Below, piece by piece: positions 29,329 through 42,629 of a stretch of 64,000 nucleotides of DNA (its first letter is position 1; each line of letters begins with the position of its first letter). Source of the DNA: Apostichopus japonicus (Eukaryota; Echinodermata; Holothuroidea; Aspidochirotida; Stichopodidae). The DNA lies in assembly GCF_037975245.1 (NCBI RefSeq), contig NC_092577.1, forward strand, positions 33,314,398 through 33,378,397, given 5' to 3'. The notes under the pieces are model-generated. The model searched no databases. It worked only from the letters and a program-made list of their open reading frames with translations, and was not told where the DNA came from. The translations under genes were made by a program, and so were the position numbers.

Positions 29329-31108
29329 AGTGTGTGCATCGTTCTTGTTCAGAAGTAGAGTTTTATTTTTGTGTCACATTGTAGTATTTGTCTTTTTTTG
29401 GTCTATTTTTGGAAAGTCAAAAACAAGAGAGCTTTTATTATTTACCGTTGTTGTTCGATAATGTTGTCACATAAAGTATCTAGCCGTATAGATTTATTGA
29501 TATCAAATGTTCCATGTGTGTGCTTATAACAGATATTTTATCCACTGAAAGTTTAATATATTGTCGTGTGTCTCACCAGCCTCTGGCGCCCTCTATAAAT
29601 AAAATAGTCAGTAGTCGCGTTCAAAGGTAAATAGAATACGGGCAGGGAGGGGTGTTTTGGCCTGCCAGATTAGCGACTTGATTGAGGTGTTAGAGGTACC
29701 AATTTCTTCTCGGTCACGAAAGTTAAAGAGCTTGCGTCAAATGTGTCCATTGTTTTTAGGTTCCAGTTGGATTATTGAGCCAGCCAGTAGTAACTTATAC
29801 CTCAGCCTGCCTAGAATATGGGGGGGGGGTGGGGGTGATTTTGGACTAACTTCTTCAGTCCTGCTTTTATCTGATAAGCTTGTTCTGTTTCTGATATCAT
29901 TTCCATTTTCGATATTGTTGTCAAGTTAGCAAGCTGTGGTGGTTGTAATTTGAAGGTGACATAAACCCATAAACTGCTTCTGCTGGATATATTTTGTATT
30001 ATAATATGGTTCAACAGAATAGTCATATTTTTTCTTTTTAATTGCCCGACTGCTTTGAGGAATTGTGTTTGTTGGTGTGTTTGTCACATTGTCTTATAGA
30101 AGCTAATTCAAAATATACTTTTTTTGTGGTTTCGCTACAATTATTCAAAGTTATAACCATATCAAATGCAAAGTGTGCCAAATGTTTCTATTTTTGTAAT
30201 GTTATTTTGCATCCCTTTTTTTCTATTTAATATATCCTTCTTTTGTAACTGCAAAGATGTGAAAATGTCTATGCACTGCATTAATGACTTTCTATAAGCT
30301 ACAGTATTTTGTCCATGTTCAGTGCAGTAAAATAGAGTGAATCTTTAAACACAAAATTAATGAATATTCGATCACAAAATTAATGAATATTACATCATAA
30401 ATTTTCATAAATATTCATACATGCCAGCATAAGTCATAAATAATGTATGTTGCTCCATTTCCATTAGAGTTTTTAACTACTTAATATTGTTGGATATTTA
30501 TATATTTCTTTTTACAATTGTACATTTCGAGACATTTATTTCCCATATGTGCTACCATAGGTCTTTTATTTATTTGCTTTGTAAGATTTAATTTATGGAG
30601 TACACAAGGATGCAACTATATATTTTGGGGGGGGGGTGGGTGGGGGGTTGTCCATGAGGGAGGGGGACTTGTTTTGCTACTGGAAGTTGTATTTTGTCAC
30701 TGATTCTTATGGAAATGTTGAGTTGTCTTGAAAATGATAATATTGTCAAATAAATGAATGTGAATAATTTTCAACAAAAATATAATAAAAAACAATATGA
30801 ATTGATACGATCCAATAATTTATTCTTTAATCCCTGCAATTTGTTGAACATCTATTCTATGTCAGATTATTTCCATTTTATTTGAGCAAATTTCTATTCA
30901 ATTTAATACTTTTGAATTAACATTTTTAACAATTTTAAAGGTTTTCGAATATTCTTCCTCAATCTGAGATTATCTTACACTTTGTTTTGGAACTTGTGCT
31001 TTTATATTTTAATTATTTTTATTAGTTTTCATATTCTATTTATTGGTTTATTTATTGTTGTTTTACACATGTCTTCTCATGTCTTAGTCTGGATAATTGC
31101 CTTTAGAG

Positions 31109-31432
31109 AAGGGGTTCCCTAACTGGAGTGCATGAACCCCCAGGGGGTGCGTGAGTCCATCTCAGGGCATTCGTGAGACATTTTTGAAAGTCAAAACTAG
31201 AGTACTTTTTGTTGAACTGAAATCTGATATATCATATAATTTAGTAATGTACAAAAGTCGTACCTATCGTCAAACTCTACAATATTAGACTATGAACTTG
31301 ATCTTTTACGAAGCACTGTTATGCATATTATAGTATAATAATGACTCAGATCGTGTCTCAAAAAGTTGGGGGTTCGTGGACAACTCTGACATCCACAGGG
31401 GTTTGTGGGGGGATAAATTTAGGGAAACCCTG
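31109..31432. mobile_element. hAT-type MITE, 324 bp
   Basis: Ends AAGGGGTTCCCTAA at 31109 and TTAGGGAAACCCTG at 31432 are imperfect inverted repeats. Flanks CTTTAGAG (31101-31108) and CTTTAAAG (31433-31440) are 8-bp duplications differing at one base. It encodes nothing. Confidence 0.7.
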
Positions 31433-31727
31433 CTTTAAAGGGAACAATTACATTTTTGTTTAATGTGTGACCTTCATCTGACTTTGTAGAATATTTCGTA
31501 TCAATACTGACAACCCCATTAAGTGTGAAGAAGTCGTTAGTTACTGTGTAATTGTGATAGCCTTCAAAAGCAGGTACTGCAACTGCTGCTGAATCGATGA
31601 ACTCTGATGGTCCAATTTTCAATTTTTTGTTTGTTTGCCCTCCTTGCTCAAAGGAATATGAAATAAGAAAACAACATACCAGAGTTAACAAGAACAATAA
31701 ATATGTGAACCATAGTAGATTTTTCAA
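31419..31727 (-). other. Unassigned open frame with N-terminal hydrophobic segment
   Basis: 102 codons from an ATG at 31727. Residues 3-24 are strongly hydrophobic (NLLWFTYLLFLLTLVCCFLI), like a signal anchor of a type II membrane protein, followed by a polar region with one NYT glycosylation site. The 3' end runs into the MITE at 31109-31432. I do not recognise a family and see no supported downstream exon. It may be a first exon, a remnant or chance. Confidence 0.3.
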
Positions 31728-32182
31728 GTTATGAGAGACAACGAAACAATTGAGAAATTATTGTCCGTTGTTGAATAGTATCGAATTTCTAAGTAACAAA
31801 TCCCATACATTAATATATAATCTTCTGATTATTTTTTAATATGAAGAGAGAATATTGTTAATTTTTAAGCAATTTATTGCTTTTCAAAGTCATTCCTTTG
31901 TCAAAGTGACATTCAACTAATAAAATACCAACTGTTCACAAAATGAAACTTTTGTTGAGAAGAATTTTTTTTTTAGAATTATATATTCCCTTTTGCAGAA
32001 TGCATTCAAAAGTTTATTACATTTGAGTAATGTTTAGAGGGAACAATAATCACCAATTGACTTGTGTCATTTTCTTAAGACATTCTACATACTCTTCTTC
32101 TCTCTTAAGGCCTGCAACCTCTTCCACCTGTTCCTATCTTCGTCATCCCTTCTCCTGTCTCACTAAATTACCCTTCTTTCTC

Positions 32183-32366
32183 CAGGGATGAGCCTGGGTT
32201 AAAAAATAATTCACGGAACTTTGCAAAAATTGCGGTATAGGCTCCAGTTTGAGGAAAGCTACAGTGTGTTAGGATAATAGTTTTGTCCCCGAGGTAGAAA
32301 AGAAATCACAGATATTCCGAGAATTCGCGGAAAAAGCTCATGCCTGTTTCTCACAGTGTTCATCCC
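32183..32366. mobile_element. MITE with CAGGGATGA termini
   Basis: Left end CAGGGATGAGCCTGGGTT and right end GTGTTCATCCCTG are inverted at the outermost CAGGGATGA. Internal sequence (TTCGCGGAAAAAGCTCATGCC, GGTATAGGCTCCAGTTTG) matches 33966-34125 and 28590-28690. No clear target duplication was found. Confidence 0.6.
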
Positions 32367-32530
32367 TGGTTAAATCCGTGGCATCCACCCTAGGTCTTGA
32401 TATTTATCCTTTCGAACTCTTCATCTCTGCCGAGGCCTGGAAACATTTACCCTCCTAATTTCCTCCACCACCTTTGCCAGCCTTCTCCATCCCTTCATCC
32501 TGTCTCAGTGATCCCTTCTCCTACCTCTCC

Positions 32531-33000
32531 AAATTTACCCTTCTTCTTCCACCCAATTGTTCATCCCAGAGTACACCAGGGGCACTGCCGCACCATATCC
32601 ATCCTTCCTCACTTTCCTCTTCTCCTCTCATCTAGCTCTAGGAACCCTCACAATTTTACCTCTTTCCACCACCACCTCTGCCTCTCTTCTTCATCCCTTC
32701 TCCATCCCCTCCAAATTTACCCTTCTTCTTCCACCCACTGTTCATCCCAGAGTACACCAGGGGCACTGCCACACCATATCCATCCTTCCTCACTTTCCTC
32801 TTCTCCTCTCATCTAGCTCTAGGAACCCTCACAATTTTACCTCTTTCCACCACCACCTCTGCCTCTCTTCTTCATCCCTTCTCCATCCCCTCCAAATTTA
32901 CCCTTCTTCTTCCACCCACTGTTCATCCCAGAGTACACCAGGGGCACTGCTGCACCATATCGGTCCTTCCTCACTTTCCTCTTCTTGCCACCGATCTTTT
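32531..33000. repeat. 181-bp tandem repeat of the DDX54 3' coding end
   Basis: The anchor AAATTTACCCTTCTTCTTCC recurs at 32531, 32713 and 32894 (spacings 182 and 181). The rightmost unit encodes the C-terminal tail and stop of DDX54 on the minus strand; the other units lie downstream of the stop. Long plus-strand open frames here are artefacts of the repeat. Confidence 0.9.
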
Positions 33001-36000
33001 TGTCTTTCTTGGGCTGGTTTTTACTTCTATTGTTCTCCATCTTCTTCCTTCCTTTCAGTATGACCTCGTTCGTCCGCACCTCATCGACCACTTCACCGCT
33101 GCCTTTCTCTACCCCCTTCTTGTGCCTGTAGCGGGACCTGAAACCTGACGACCTCACCCCTGGTAGATGAGAAAGTCGAAAAATGAAAACAAGGACTGAT
33201 TAGTTAATAAGTACAGCTAGCTGTCTTTGCTCTTTAACCATAACTTCTTCTTGAGGAATACAGGCATACATTTCTAGGAATATTATCCCCATACTGCCTG
33301 TATGAATTATTAACGATTGGTGACAATTTACAAAACTTAGAGAATTAACATTGACAATATAAAGTCATGAAGTGAAACTGAAGCTGTACAACTTACAGCC
33401 CGTGATACCCACCCGAGCCTCACATTAATAAATATATCCCCTCATCTCCTCAAAACTCACCGCTTTTTCTGTAATCGTCCTCTGCATCCTCCCCTTTTGT
33501 CGTAAACTCGTTGGCCAGGTTGTCAAAGTTCACGCCCTCCTCCTTGGACCGCTCCAGCCAGTCCTGATAGATGTGCTTCTTGTACGAAGACGAGATGTAA
33601 GTGCCGCTCTCCGTTTTGATCTTCTTCATCTTCTCTTTTCCTCCAGAGCCCACGAATCGTTTCCGTTTACGGTCCCATTTCGTCTTCTGCTGATTCTTGT
33701 GCATCAGCCGACTCTCGTCTTGAGTCATCTCCAGGACGTCTTCCGAAGCTTGCTGTTCAAACGAGTTCACACCGAGTCTGAGAAGAAAAATGAGGAAGAA
33801 ATGCAGGTTTTACTCCTTACCTTCACAGTTTACATTCCGATTTGTACTATATTGAATTATCATATTTAACCAATGTGTAATTCTCTGCTTTATGATATAG
33901 TTTCCTGACTCTTTGACATATCATCCCAGTTCCTAATCTTTTATCCTTTTACGCTACAGGTTTTTATCAGGCATGAGTTTTTCCGCGAATTCGCGGAATA
34001 TTCTACCTCGGGACAAAAATTATTATCCTATCACACTGTAGCATATGCAAACTGGAGCCTATACCGCAACTTTTGCAAAGTTCCGCGATTTTTTTTTTTA
34101 CCCCAGGCTCATCCCTGTTTCATGATCTTTGAAAAGCAGAACCGACATCACAGACGTTATGTCACATCGTCGGTCTTTTTTCTTACCCCATCTCGGTCCG
34201 ATGGTCAGGTGCTACGTGGGGGATGTAGAATTCCTCGTCCTTGTGCGAACTGTTAAACAGCTGTTTTCCACTCTTGGTGAGCGTGAAGCCGCTCCGTCCT
34301 GCCCCCTTGCCTGGTTCCGCGACTTTAGAGAATAGCTCCTTTAGGAAGCAGTGGAACAAAAATGAGATTAGAAGAAATCATAACAGCTTCTCAGTCAACT
34401 AACGGATTACTTCAACAAATCATTCGGTTGTTAAGAAGTTGCAAGCATGCATCCACTCTGTTGATTAAATTTTTGCATAGAAGCTTTGACAGTCTATCAA
34501 GAAGGGAGCGGCAGTTGAAGGCATCCTTCTGGATATTTAGCAATATACCAAATCATGAAGATAGTCATGGTTGAGATAGCAAAAGAAAAATGACAACCTC
34601 CACACGCTTCCCCCTCTTTGCCCCCTGCCCCCCCCCACCCTCACATTCCTTTAGAATGAGATCAAATGTAGTAGTATCTTACCTCTGCGTTGGTGCTTAA
34701 GTCTGAGATGTGCCTTACGGGCATCTTATCTGCCTCTTCTTCTCTCTCCTCAGCTGTCTGTCTTGCCTTTTCGATGTACTTGCCATGTTTCTGTCTCTTG
34801 CTCAACATCACAGACTTCGAGGTGGTTTTAGTTGTTGAGTTGATCTCAAATATTGTCTGTGGTGAAAACAAGGTAATACAACTATTGCATTTACACCAGT
34901 CAGCCAAAACTTGATGGCAGTGCCATAAAGTTGTCATGAGTGAAGAGGATGTAGGAAGGGGTTGGATATGGAACGCGAAAAGGGCAAACTTATTTCGTTG
35001 CTAAAGGTGAGGTGTGCCTCCCATGAACTAGGGACCATTGAAATCACTCAGCACATAATGGAATAGCCACTGTACTAGAGTGAAGTAGGCATAGGTGAGG
35101 TGTGCCTCCCAATAACTAGGGACCATTGAAACCACTCAGCACATAATGGAATAGCCACTGTACTAGAGTGAAGTAGGCATAGGTGAGGTGTGCCTCCCAA
35201 TAACTAGGGACCATTGAAATCACTCAGCACATAATGGAATAGCCACTGTACTAGAGTGAAGTAGGCATAGGTGAGGTGTGCCTCCCAATAACTAGGGACC
35301 ATTGAAACCACTCAGCACATAATGGAATAGCCACTGTACTAGAGTGAAGTAGGCATAGGTGAGGTGTACCTCCCATGAACTAGGGACCATTGAAACCACT
35401 CAGATTGGACCTCAATCCAACCATGGACCTCTAAGCATCAATCAGGTGGGCTTCAATATTACAATGTCTATAAAAAATTGAAATCCAAAAGAAACTGACC
35501 ACGGACCTCTAAACAGTTAGTCAGGTACTGCCATGCCTACGAAATTGTGGATCTACTAAATTCAATTAAGCGGATCTCAAACCAAACTATGGACCTAGGA
35601 TAATGCATCAGGTGGGTCTCACCACGGAATGAATAAATCAATAAAAATGGTCTCCATTCAGATATTGATGCAAGACATCTACAGGGTGGGCTTTGAGCTC
35701 ACCATGGACCTAACAAATCACTGAGATGGGTCTCCCCACAGTGTATCCACATCGCTGATCTGGAAGAGCAAACATTTCAAGCCCTCTGCCACATATAAAC
35801 TGACCGGTTATATCTGACCAGTCAAATCTGACATTAACTGACCAGTTAAATCTGTCGAAGGTAACGTAGAAACAGCATGACTTACCGAATTTGGTTTGTA
35901 CCTCTTCATTTGATCGATAAGATTTACTTGCGGGTTTTCTGAACTGGTGGATCCTGTCAGATAAAACAAACAAATATAATTTGATGTTAGCCCAGAATAC

Positions 36001-39000
36001 TGAAATATCTCAGGAAGGATTTGGTTTGTATTTTCCTTTGTATTGTCTTTTTGTTTTGTCTTTTTGTATTGTCTTTTTGTATTGTCTTTTTGTATTGTCT
36101 TTTTGTATTGTCTTTTTGTATTGTCTTTTTGTATTGTCTTTTTGTATTGTCTTTGTATTTCCTTTGTATTTGTATTGTTTTGTCCTTCTTCCTCTCTTTC
36201 TTTTTAAATACACAGTATAAATGTTATTTCATTGCGATTCTCTCACCAAATATCGGATGATGGAGTAACAGCTCCATGTTGACTTCTTTCGACCTCTTCA
36301 CGCTCGCTGTGGATGGCAGAGGTCGAGACTTTGTGTACTGTTTCATGGCGTTATCGCAGACTTTTCTGAGGCTTATGAGATCGGAGGAATGTTCGTGTTG
36401 GTGGCGGAGATGTTCCCCTTCCTCATCTATGACCTCCCGCGGACATCTTCCAATGAACCCGTCATCAGCTGACGAAATAAATTTGTGTTTTTTAACAATT
36501 TTATGGAAAATTGAAATGTCCTATTGACTGCAAACCTAGCATGATCAATATCACAGCAGGCAAATAGACACATCAATTCACCATCACATATATGTAAACA
36601 CAAGCAAGCACAGATGGATGAGGTAGGGTGGGGAAAAAAGTGGTTAATATTCAGCAACGAAAGTTCACAAACAATGGCAGGTGTAAGTATAACTGCTTCT
36701 AACAGGTGTTCAGGAAATGGATAAGCATAAAAGAGTATATGTTTTAAGAGCATGGAATGGAAAATAAGTAATGCTTCAAACAAGTGTTCCGGAAATGGAA
36801 AAGTATCAATGGGGAAAAATAATTACAAGAAACTAAATAAAAAATATTACCAATCCTCCATAAGACTCAGAATATCTTGTTCAAATGTCTGTAGGATACC
36901 ACATATATCCATATCATACACAATATAAAGTGGATCAACCCATTGATTGGTGTGCAACAAACTTTCTACAACAACAGAGGAAAACCAGTCGTAAGAACAC
37001 TACAAGTTACCTTTCTCAGAGTTTTTCTTGTAGAGCTTCAAGGGTCTCCCGAGGAAAAGATGGAGATCTATAAAGTATGGGACCTCGTCGGGACAGATCA
37101 GGGAGTAAGCCGTTCCAGTACGCCCGGCCCTAGCAACACGACCTGTGAAGGAGTGAGTTAATCCGATCAATGTTTTGGTAGAGCTCAAATTCTACACTTT
37201 ACTGTATCCATTTCTGCATACATTCAGTGTAAAATCATTCTTAAAAATGATATTCGCATGGATGCATGCAGAGCACAAGTTCTTCGAATGATCCTTTTCT
37301 GGCGAAAGGCAACTGACGTGAGAATGTGAATTCACATGATCTAGTTGAAAGACAGTCATATTTGAATTTCAATCACTCTGGTGTGAAAAATAAACAAATG
37401 GCTCAAAATTGGTTACAAAATCACGTTTTTTTTTTTACCTTTGGCTTACTTTAAAGGTACACCAATACATTTAAACATAAGTCGTCTAGTTTTATACAAG
37501 TTTACATCAATTCACCCAGTTTTATTTCTTATCTTGCATAACTGGAAGACTGAATCGACGAATCACTCACCCACTCTGTGGACGAAAAGTTTCGGTTTGC
37601 CGGGAAAGTTGTAGTTGATGACGTTGTCTAACATTGGTATATCGATACCCCTGGCTGCGATATCTGTGACCAGTAAGATATGGGTCTTCTTGCTAGCAAA
37701 CTTAGCAATGTTGATCTTTCTAGCTGCTGGATCCAATGCGCTAAAGATGAACGTGCAGCTGATGTCAAATGCTTCCAAGACCTGTAACAAAATATCAGGA
37801 AAATAACCATCTATTGAAATAAATCTCCCAAGATCTGTGCGACATAAATTCAAGTGCATAATTATTTATTTACTTGTTTTCTGTAATTATACAAGAACAG
37901 ACTGAATTTCTAAGTCGTTCCAATAAATATCAACATAACATTAAATCGTTAGCATATTCCATTACTATTGCAAGGGCCTTTTGATTCTTTGGGCAAAAAT
38001 ATTTTACTCGGCTCCCGGCAATATTGAGCGATCGTCGAAATTTTGTCCGAGAGCAAAGACAAAACGCAAATTAATTAAGGCACTGATTAGGATTTTACAA
38101 AATATGTCATTCTTATTTCAAACTTTCCCACAAAAAAAAAGTCTGTCTATATGGCACAGATTCATATGAATACACTGGGGAGTTACCGTGATTACAAGCC
38201 AAGGCACAATAAACACACAACAAACACACCACAAACACATCACAAACACACCACAAACACACCCCATGGATATCACGTCCTCACCCTCATGAAGATTTGT
38301 TGCATACCAACGGGTAGCCAACCGTGGCTCTCTGAACATTTCTAGCAGACATACCGAGGCCGAAGTAGCCAATATAACTCACACCCGGAACCTGACTTCT
38401 GGTCTGTTTCACATGAGGGATATCAAATATGAATTTGATAATATTCTTTACGAGAATAAGCCTCACCTCTCTCATATAATCTACATGATGCTTGGTTGCC
38501 AAGAACACCACGGTAAGTTCATCCGGTTGGACGACATTCTTCAAGAGATGAAGTAACACAGCCGTTTTCTCACTACTTCTGGTGTAAAAATGTGCCATCT
38601 GAAATTTGGGAAATAATGGAATATCAGAGAAATATCCATACAAACTATAAATGATTTTTATTCGACCCTTGAAGTTACGATGATTGTTCAATTGTAGATA
38701 CCATTACAATACAACTGAAGGGTTCTGGAAAAAACAATTTAGAGATGCACATTACATGTCAACAAACAATTCAACAGGCTCTTACAACATATGACTTTTG
38801 ACCTCAGTATCACTGAGACATTGTCACAGATTCATAATTTTTACCCAACCCCAAAAATGGACGCAATGGTATCACCCACTTGCAACATAACATCTCTGGA
38901 CGATACGCTACACTAAAGGGTTCTGGAAGAAGCAATTTAGAGATGCACATTACATGTCAACAAATAATTCAACAGGCTCTTACAACATATGACCTTTGAC

Positions 39001-42000
39001 CTCAGTATCACTGAGACATTGTCACAGATTCATAATTTTTACCCAACCCCAAAAATGGACATAATGGTATCACCCACTTGCAACATAACATCTCTGGACG
39101 AAATGCAAACATAATAACAATGTAGCTCTAGGGTTTTAAGAACTCTTACAACACGAAATGACCTTTGACATCGGCATCACCGAGACATTGTCATTGATTC
39201 ATTATTTTACCCAACACCAAGAATATGGGTAACAGCATCACCTATTATAAAATAACAGCCCTGTGCTATAAATGCTAACATACACCATAATATAAAATGC
39301 CGAGGGTTTTTACTATTACAGCTCACGATACCTCAGGAACAGTGACATCATTTCAACTAAGAACCATTTGAAAGTTAAGAAGTTTGAAAGTCAACTATTT
39401 ATATACCTTCAAGTCCTGACTTATTTTGTTGTCCACGTCGAGTCGTATCAGCGTCGGATCGTGAAGGCCGGCACGAGCAAACTCCACGAGAGATTTTGGG
39501 AGTGTTGCGGAAAAGAGTAATGTCTGACGATTTTCAGGGACTCTGTGCAGAATCTCTTGCATCTGCTCGGCAAAACCCATCTCAAACAATCTACATGAGT
39601 AGATGAAAGATGCAGTAAATAACGAGAGAACTTGGTTTGACGTCATTTTTATCGTTTATAAAGATCAGGAACATGACGAGATAACAAGAGAAGTTGGCTA
39701 GACATTATGATTACGGTTAAGAAAAACAAGATTCATGGATTCTAAATGGTTGTAGTATTCTGCAAGTATCATTGATTGCATTAGAGGCAGGTTAACTGTA
39801 CCAGCACACGAAAGTGTATATGATTAAATCTTCCAACTCCAAAGGTATTGCTCCACGCCCAATACCTCTGTCAGAGATGGAAGCAGAGTAAGAATACAAC
39901 AGATTAATAACCAGAGAAGCTGTGCATCTCACACTTGAGATCAGGAAAAGGCAAATGGGGAGGGATGAAAAAATTGAGAGCAGACATGGCTTCGTAAAAG
40001 TACACTCCAATCTTATTCGACTTAATCGCTGACACAGCGACGATTAAAAGCATTCCCATGATGCATCATTCGCAGCAACTAGCGAGACTCACCGATCGGC
40101 TTCGTCAAAGACTAGATATTCCACGGAGCTGAGCTTCATGTCCATTTCCATCATTACATGGACGAGTCTTCCGGGAGTGGCGATCAATATATCTGGAAAC
40201 GTATGAAGGGCGGCAAACTGTTCTTCCAAGCTATCTCCGCCAAGGATTAGCTCCGCCTTTAGTCTGCATAACTTTCCCAGCTGTGGAGGATATAAAAAGC
40301 ATCAGGCTTGAGTGTGATACCATCTTTTTCCAACCTGCATTCCACAGACGAGATCATCGTGTAACTGACTCCCTGGTGAGGGTACTCTTCTGCCACTGCT
40401 ATTACGAGGAGCAGTTGCCATGTTGGTGTTTGACAGAGAGCATTTCAGCAAGTTCGGTTGAAGTTGTTACAGCCCCAAGGCCGTTCTCTTTAGTGTCATG
40501 TTTGGTTCTGTTTGATAAAATCAAACATGCAATTACTCACCTCCTTGGTAAATTTCAAAGTCTGGATGGCCAGCTCTCTTGTCGGTGATAGAATGAGTGC
40601 CCGGCAGCCTTTGCTGTGCGACGATTTTCCGAGACGCTCCAACATGGGGATGAGGAAAGCGGCCGTTTTCCCGCTACCTGTACGAGCCATCGCCACCACA
40701 TCCTTCCCCTCCATTATGATCGGTATAGACTGAAATGGAAAAGTAAAAAATGATAAAAGTGGACATACTTGCACGGTGTAAATTATGAAAACTTTGAAAT
40801 TAACTACAGTACCAACTAGGAAGTCAGTTTTCCCCTGTTAGTTACTTTACTACCTAGAAAGTCAAATTTCTCTTGAAATCCCTTCCCTGCCAATTTCTTG
40901 ATTATATCAGACAATGTCAAGGTGTGAGACCTCATTGTACACTATATGATGAGAGGTAACATGCTTAGAGTAGAGCCTGGGAGGTAATAATGATGTGGCA
41001 GGCAAAAAACATGCCATACAGCTATATCATTAAATAATATATATGGTTCACGATCTCACCGATAGTGAGTTTCTAAGGAGCTCTTCCTTTCATAGTAATG
41101 TATTAAAAATGTATTCATCAAATATGAATCCTTTGTTTCCCTTTCAGAGTCTAGTCTTTCAATAGAACACTGCCATCGATTCTGTAAAAAAAAAGCAACA
41201 ACTTACCTTCCTCTGAATCGGAGTTGGGATCTTGTACCCCTTCTTGAGAATTCCGCCAAATACATTTCTGTTTAAACCTGCAGACAGAGAAAAACTGCCA
41301 AGTATTAGAAACCCAGTAGTAAAATGTGAGACTACAGGAGGTGTATACAGAGCCCAGATACACCACACGCTGTATACAAACTACAGTATCATTAATATAT
41401 TAAATGCCATGACTACTAATCCTTTTATTGTTTTCTAGCAAAATGGTAGAAATTGATGATTTGTGATCAATTGAATTCTATCCACTGAACATGACAGTAC
41501 ATACCGTACAGTATGTACCAACAAACCACGTGAAGTAAAGCTGGTCGTACTGATGGTAAGGCAGAAAAGGATCAGAATGAGAGAAAACTAACATTTGAGG
41601 ATAAGAATGATTGGGGGAAGGCAAGTTTTCATGCTATTATCCTTCAGCTGAACACAACTAATTATAATGTAAGGATGGATAATGGGTAGGTGTACAAGAT
41701 GGGGTTTCATCTTTGGACTGAAGGGATTAGGGTATGTGTTTGGTTTGAGTTTGACACAGGTTACAGTTTTTTGTTCAAATTTCATTTTTCCATTTTTTTT
41801 CTTACAAGTAACAGTTTGCCTTCTCTAGATGAATGTATTTTTTCTGAGTCCACCAGGGTTTCTTGAAAACTTCTTTTCATTTTGAACTTATTACTACTTG
41901 TTTTCTCTCTGAATTATATTTGCTACACATGGATACATAAAGAGAGTTAAAAAACAACATTGGTAGTGAAACAAAACAAATCTTTATAAATGAGATTTGA

Positions 42001-42629
42001 AATTGAGAATATGTCTGCTTACCCATAGACTGAAATCCTCCAGATTTTTTCTTTTTACCAGTGAATTTTTTGTCATTTGATGGTTCTGGTTCTGCATCTG
42101 ATGTGTAGCCATCTAAAGTAGGAAAACCTGTAGATATCTGGGGAAAAGGGCATAGGAGTTATAAGTTTTCTCAACAATGCAATTTGTGGTCTACAAACAA
42201 GCTGCAATTTAAATATATGCAAATAGGGTACATCCCCAAGAAGAGGCCCTTTCGTATACTGCAGACAACACTATTTATATCATGACAGATTGAGCCTCAT
42301 TAGCCTTAAAATGTTTTCATTTATAACACAGAAAACATCTGTTGTTGCTGTGATGTGAGAAACGTCGATGCAGATGTTATTTGCGGTAACGTCATCGTGT
42401 TCAGATTGATGCTATTGTAGTACTGGCGTTATTTATGCCTAAGTAAGGACAAAGTGAGGAATGAGCTGAACCTAGGCTACAGTGGACATATAACATAGGC
42501 CTAGGCTAGAAATAGGCTTGCAACGTAACTTACTCGTTTCCGTACTGGTGCTTTAGATGTACTGACTTCTTTGCCAACTGGCTTGATTTTCCTCTTCGGC
42601 TTGAATTTACTTGCCTTACGATTCACCAT
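32837..42629 (-). CDS. DDX54: DDX54, ATP-dependent DEAD-box RNA helicase (15 exons)
   Basis: Exons on the complement, 5' to 3': 42534-42629, 42023-42137, 41207-41277, 40541-40729, 40093-40280, 39407-39590, 38467-38598, 37571-37781, 37011-37142, 36247-36468, 35886-35953, 34683-34856, 34187-34338, 33461-33777, 32837-33159. All phases match, giving 857 residues (human DDX54 is about 880). DDX54/Dbp10 acts in the nucleolus in large-subunit ribosome assembly and, in vertebrates, as a nuclear-receptor corepressor. Motifs in order: Q motif [11 protein letters not shown], Walker [24 protein letters not shown] in [19 protein letters not shown] and [13 protein letters not shown]. The C-terminal half has the DDX54-specific block [15 protein letters not shown] and [15 protein letters not shown], then a Lys/Arg/Gly-rich tail. 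The N-terminus is basic ([16 protein letters not shown]). Introns hold several minisatellites. The last exon is joined to a 3' tandem repeat. Confidence 0.95.
33966..34125. mobile_element. MITE in a DDX54 intron (same family as 32183-32366)
   Basis: Shares GGCATGAGTTTTTCCGCGAA, TAGCATATGCAAACTGGAGC and a right end GGCTCATCCCTG with the 32183 copy, in inverted orientation. It lies between DDX54 exons 14 and 13. Confidence 0.65.
35005..35404 (+). repeat. 88-bp tandem repeat, about 4.5 copies, DDX54 intron
   Basis: AGGTGAGGTGTGCCTCCC begins at 35005, 35093, 35181 and 35269, and as AGGTGAGGTGTACCTCCC at 35357, exactly 88 bases apart and nearly identical. It lies in intron 11, between DDX54 exons 12 and 11. 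Confidence 0.92.
36041..36175 (+). repeat. 13-bp tandem repeat (GTATTGTCTTTTT), about ten copies
   Basis: Near-perfect copies of GTATTGTCTTTTT in DDX54 intron 10. All three plus-strand frames are open because 13 is not a multiple of 3 and the unit lacks stops, so the open frames here are not genes. Confidence 0.9.
38197..38264 (+). repeat. CACAAACACAC-type short tandem repeat
   Basis: About six imperfect 10-bp units of CACAAACACAC in DDX54 intron 7. Confidence 0.75.
38720..39240 (+). repeat. 198-bp tandem duplication in a DDX54 intron
   Basis: TTCTGGAAGAAGCAATTTAGA-type sequence starts at 38723 and again at 38921; the two units are almost identical through ACATCTCTGGACGA. A third, decayed unit follows from about 39128. 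Confidence 0.85.

Larger units (their letters stand above)
29329..32836. other. PHTF 3' flank and intergenic space before DDX54
   Basis: The first part probably holds the PHTF 3' untranslated region: candidate AATAAA signals are at 29599 and about 30750. The rest is AT-rich with G-runs near 29820 and 30627, the MITEs at 31109-31432 and 32183-32366, one unassigned open frame (31419-31727, minus) and the repeated tail of DDX54 (32531-32836). Confidence 0.5.

Noticed and set aside
32397-33063. Long plus-strand open frames rich in Ser, His and Pro
   Set aside because: They are antisense to the last DDX54 exon and its 181-bp duplicates; the repeated peptide follows the repeat unit.
36041-36175. 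CRISPR array
   Set aside because: Direct tandem repeat without spacers, in an animal intron.
35981-36260. Hydrophobic repeat proteins ([13 protein letters not shown]) on the plus strand and Lys-rich ones on the minus strand
   Set aside because: Pure translation of the 13-bp GTATTGTCTTTTT array in a DDX54 intron.
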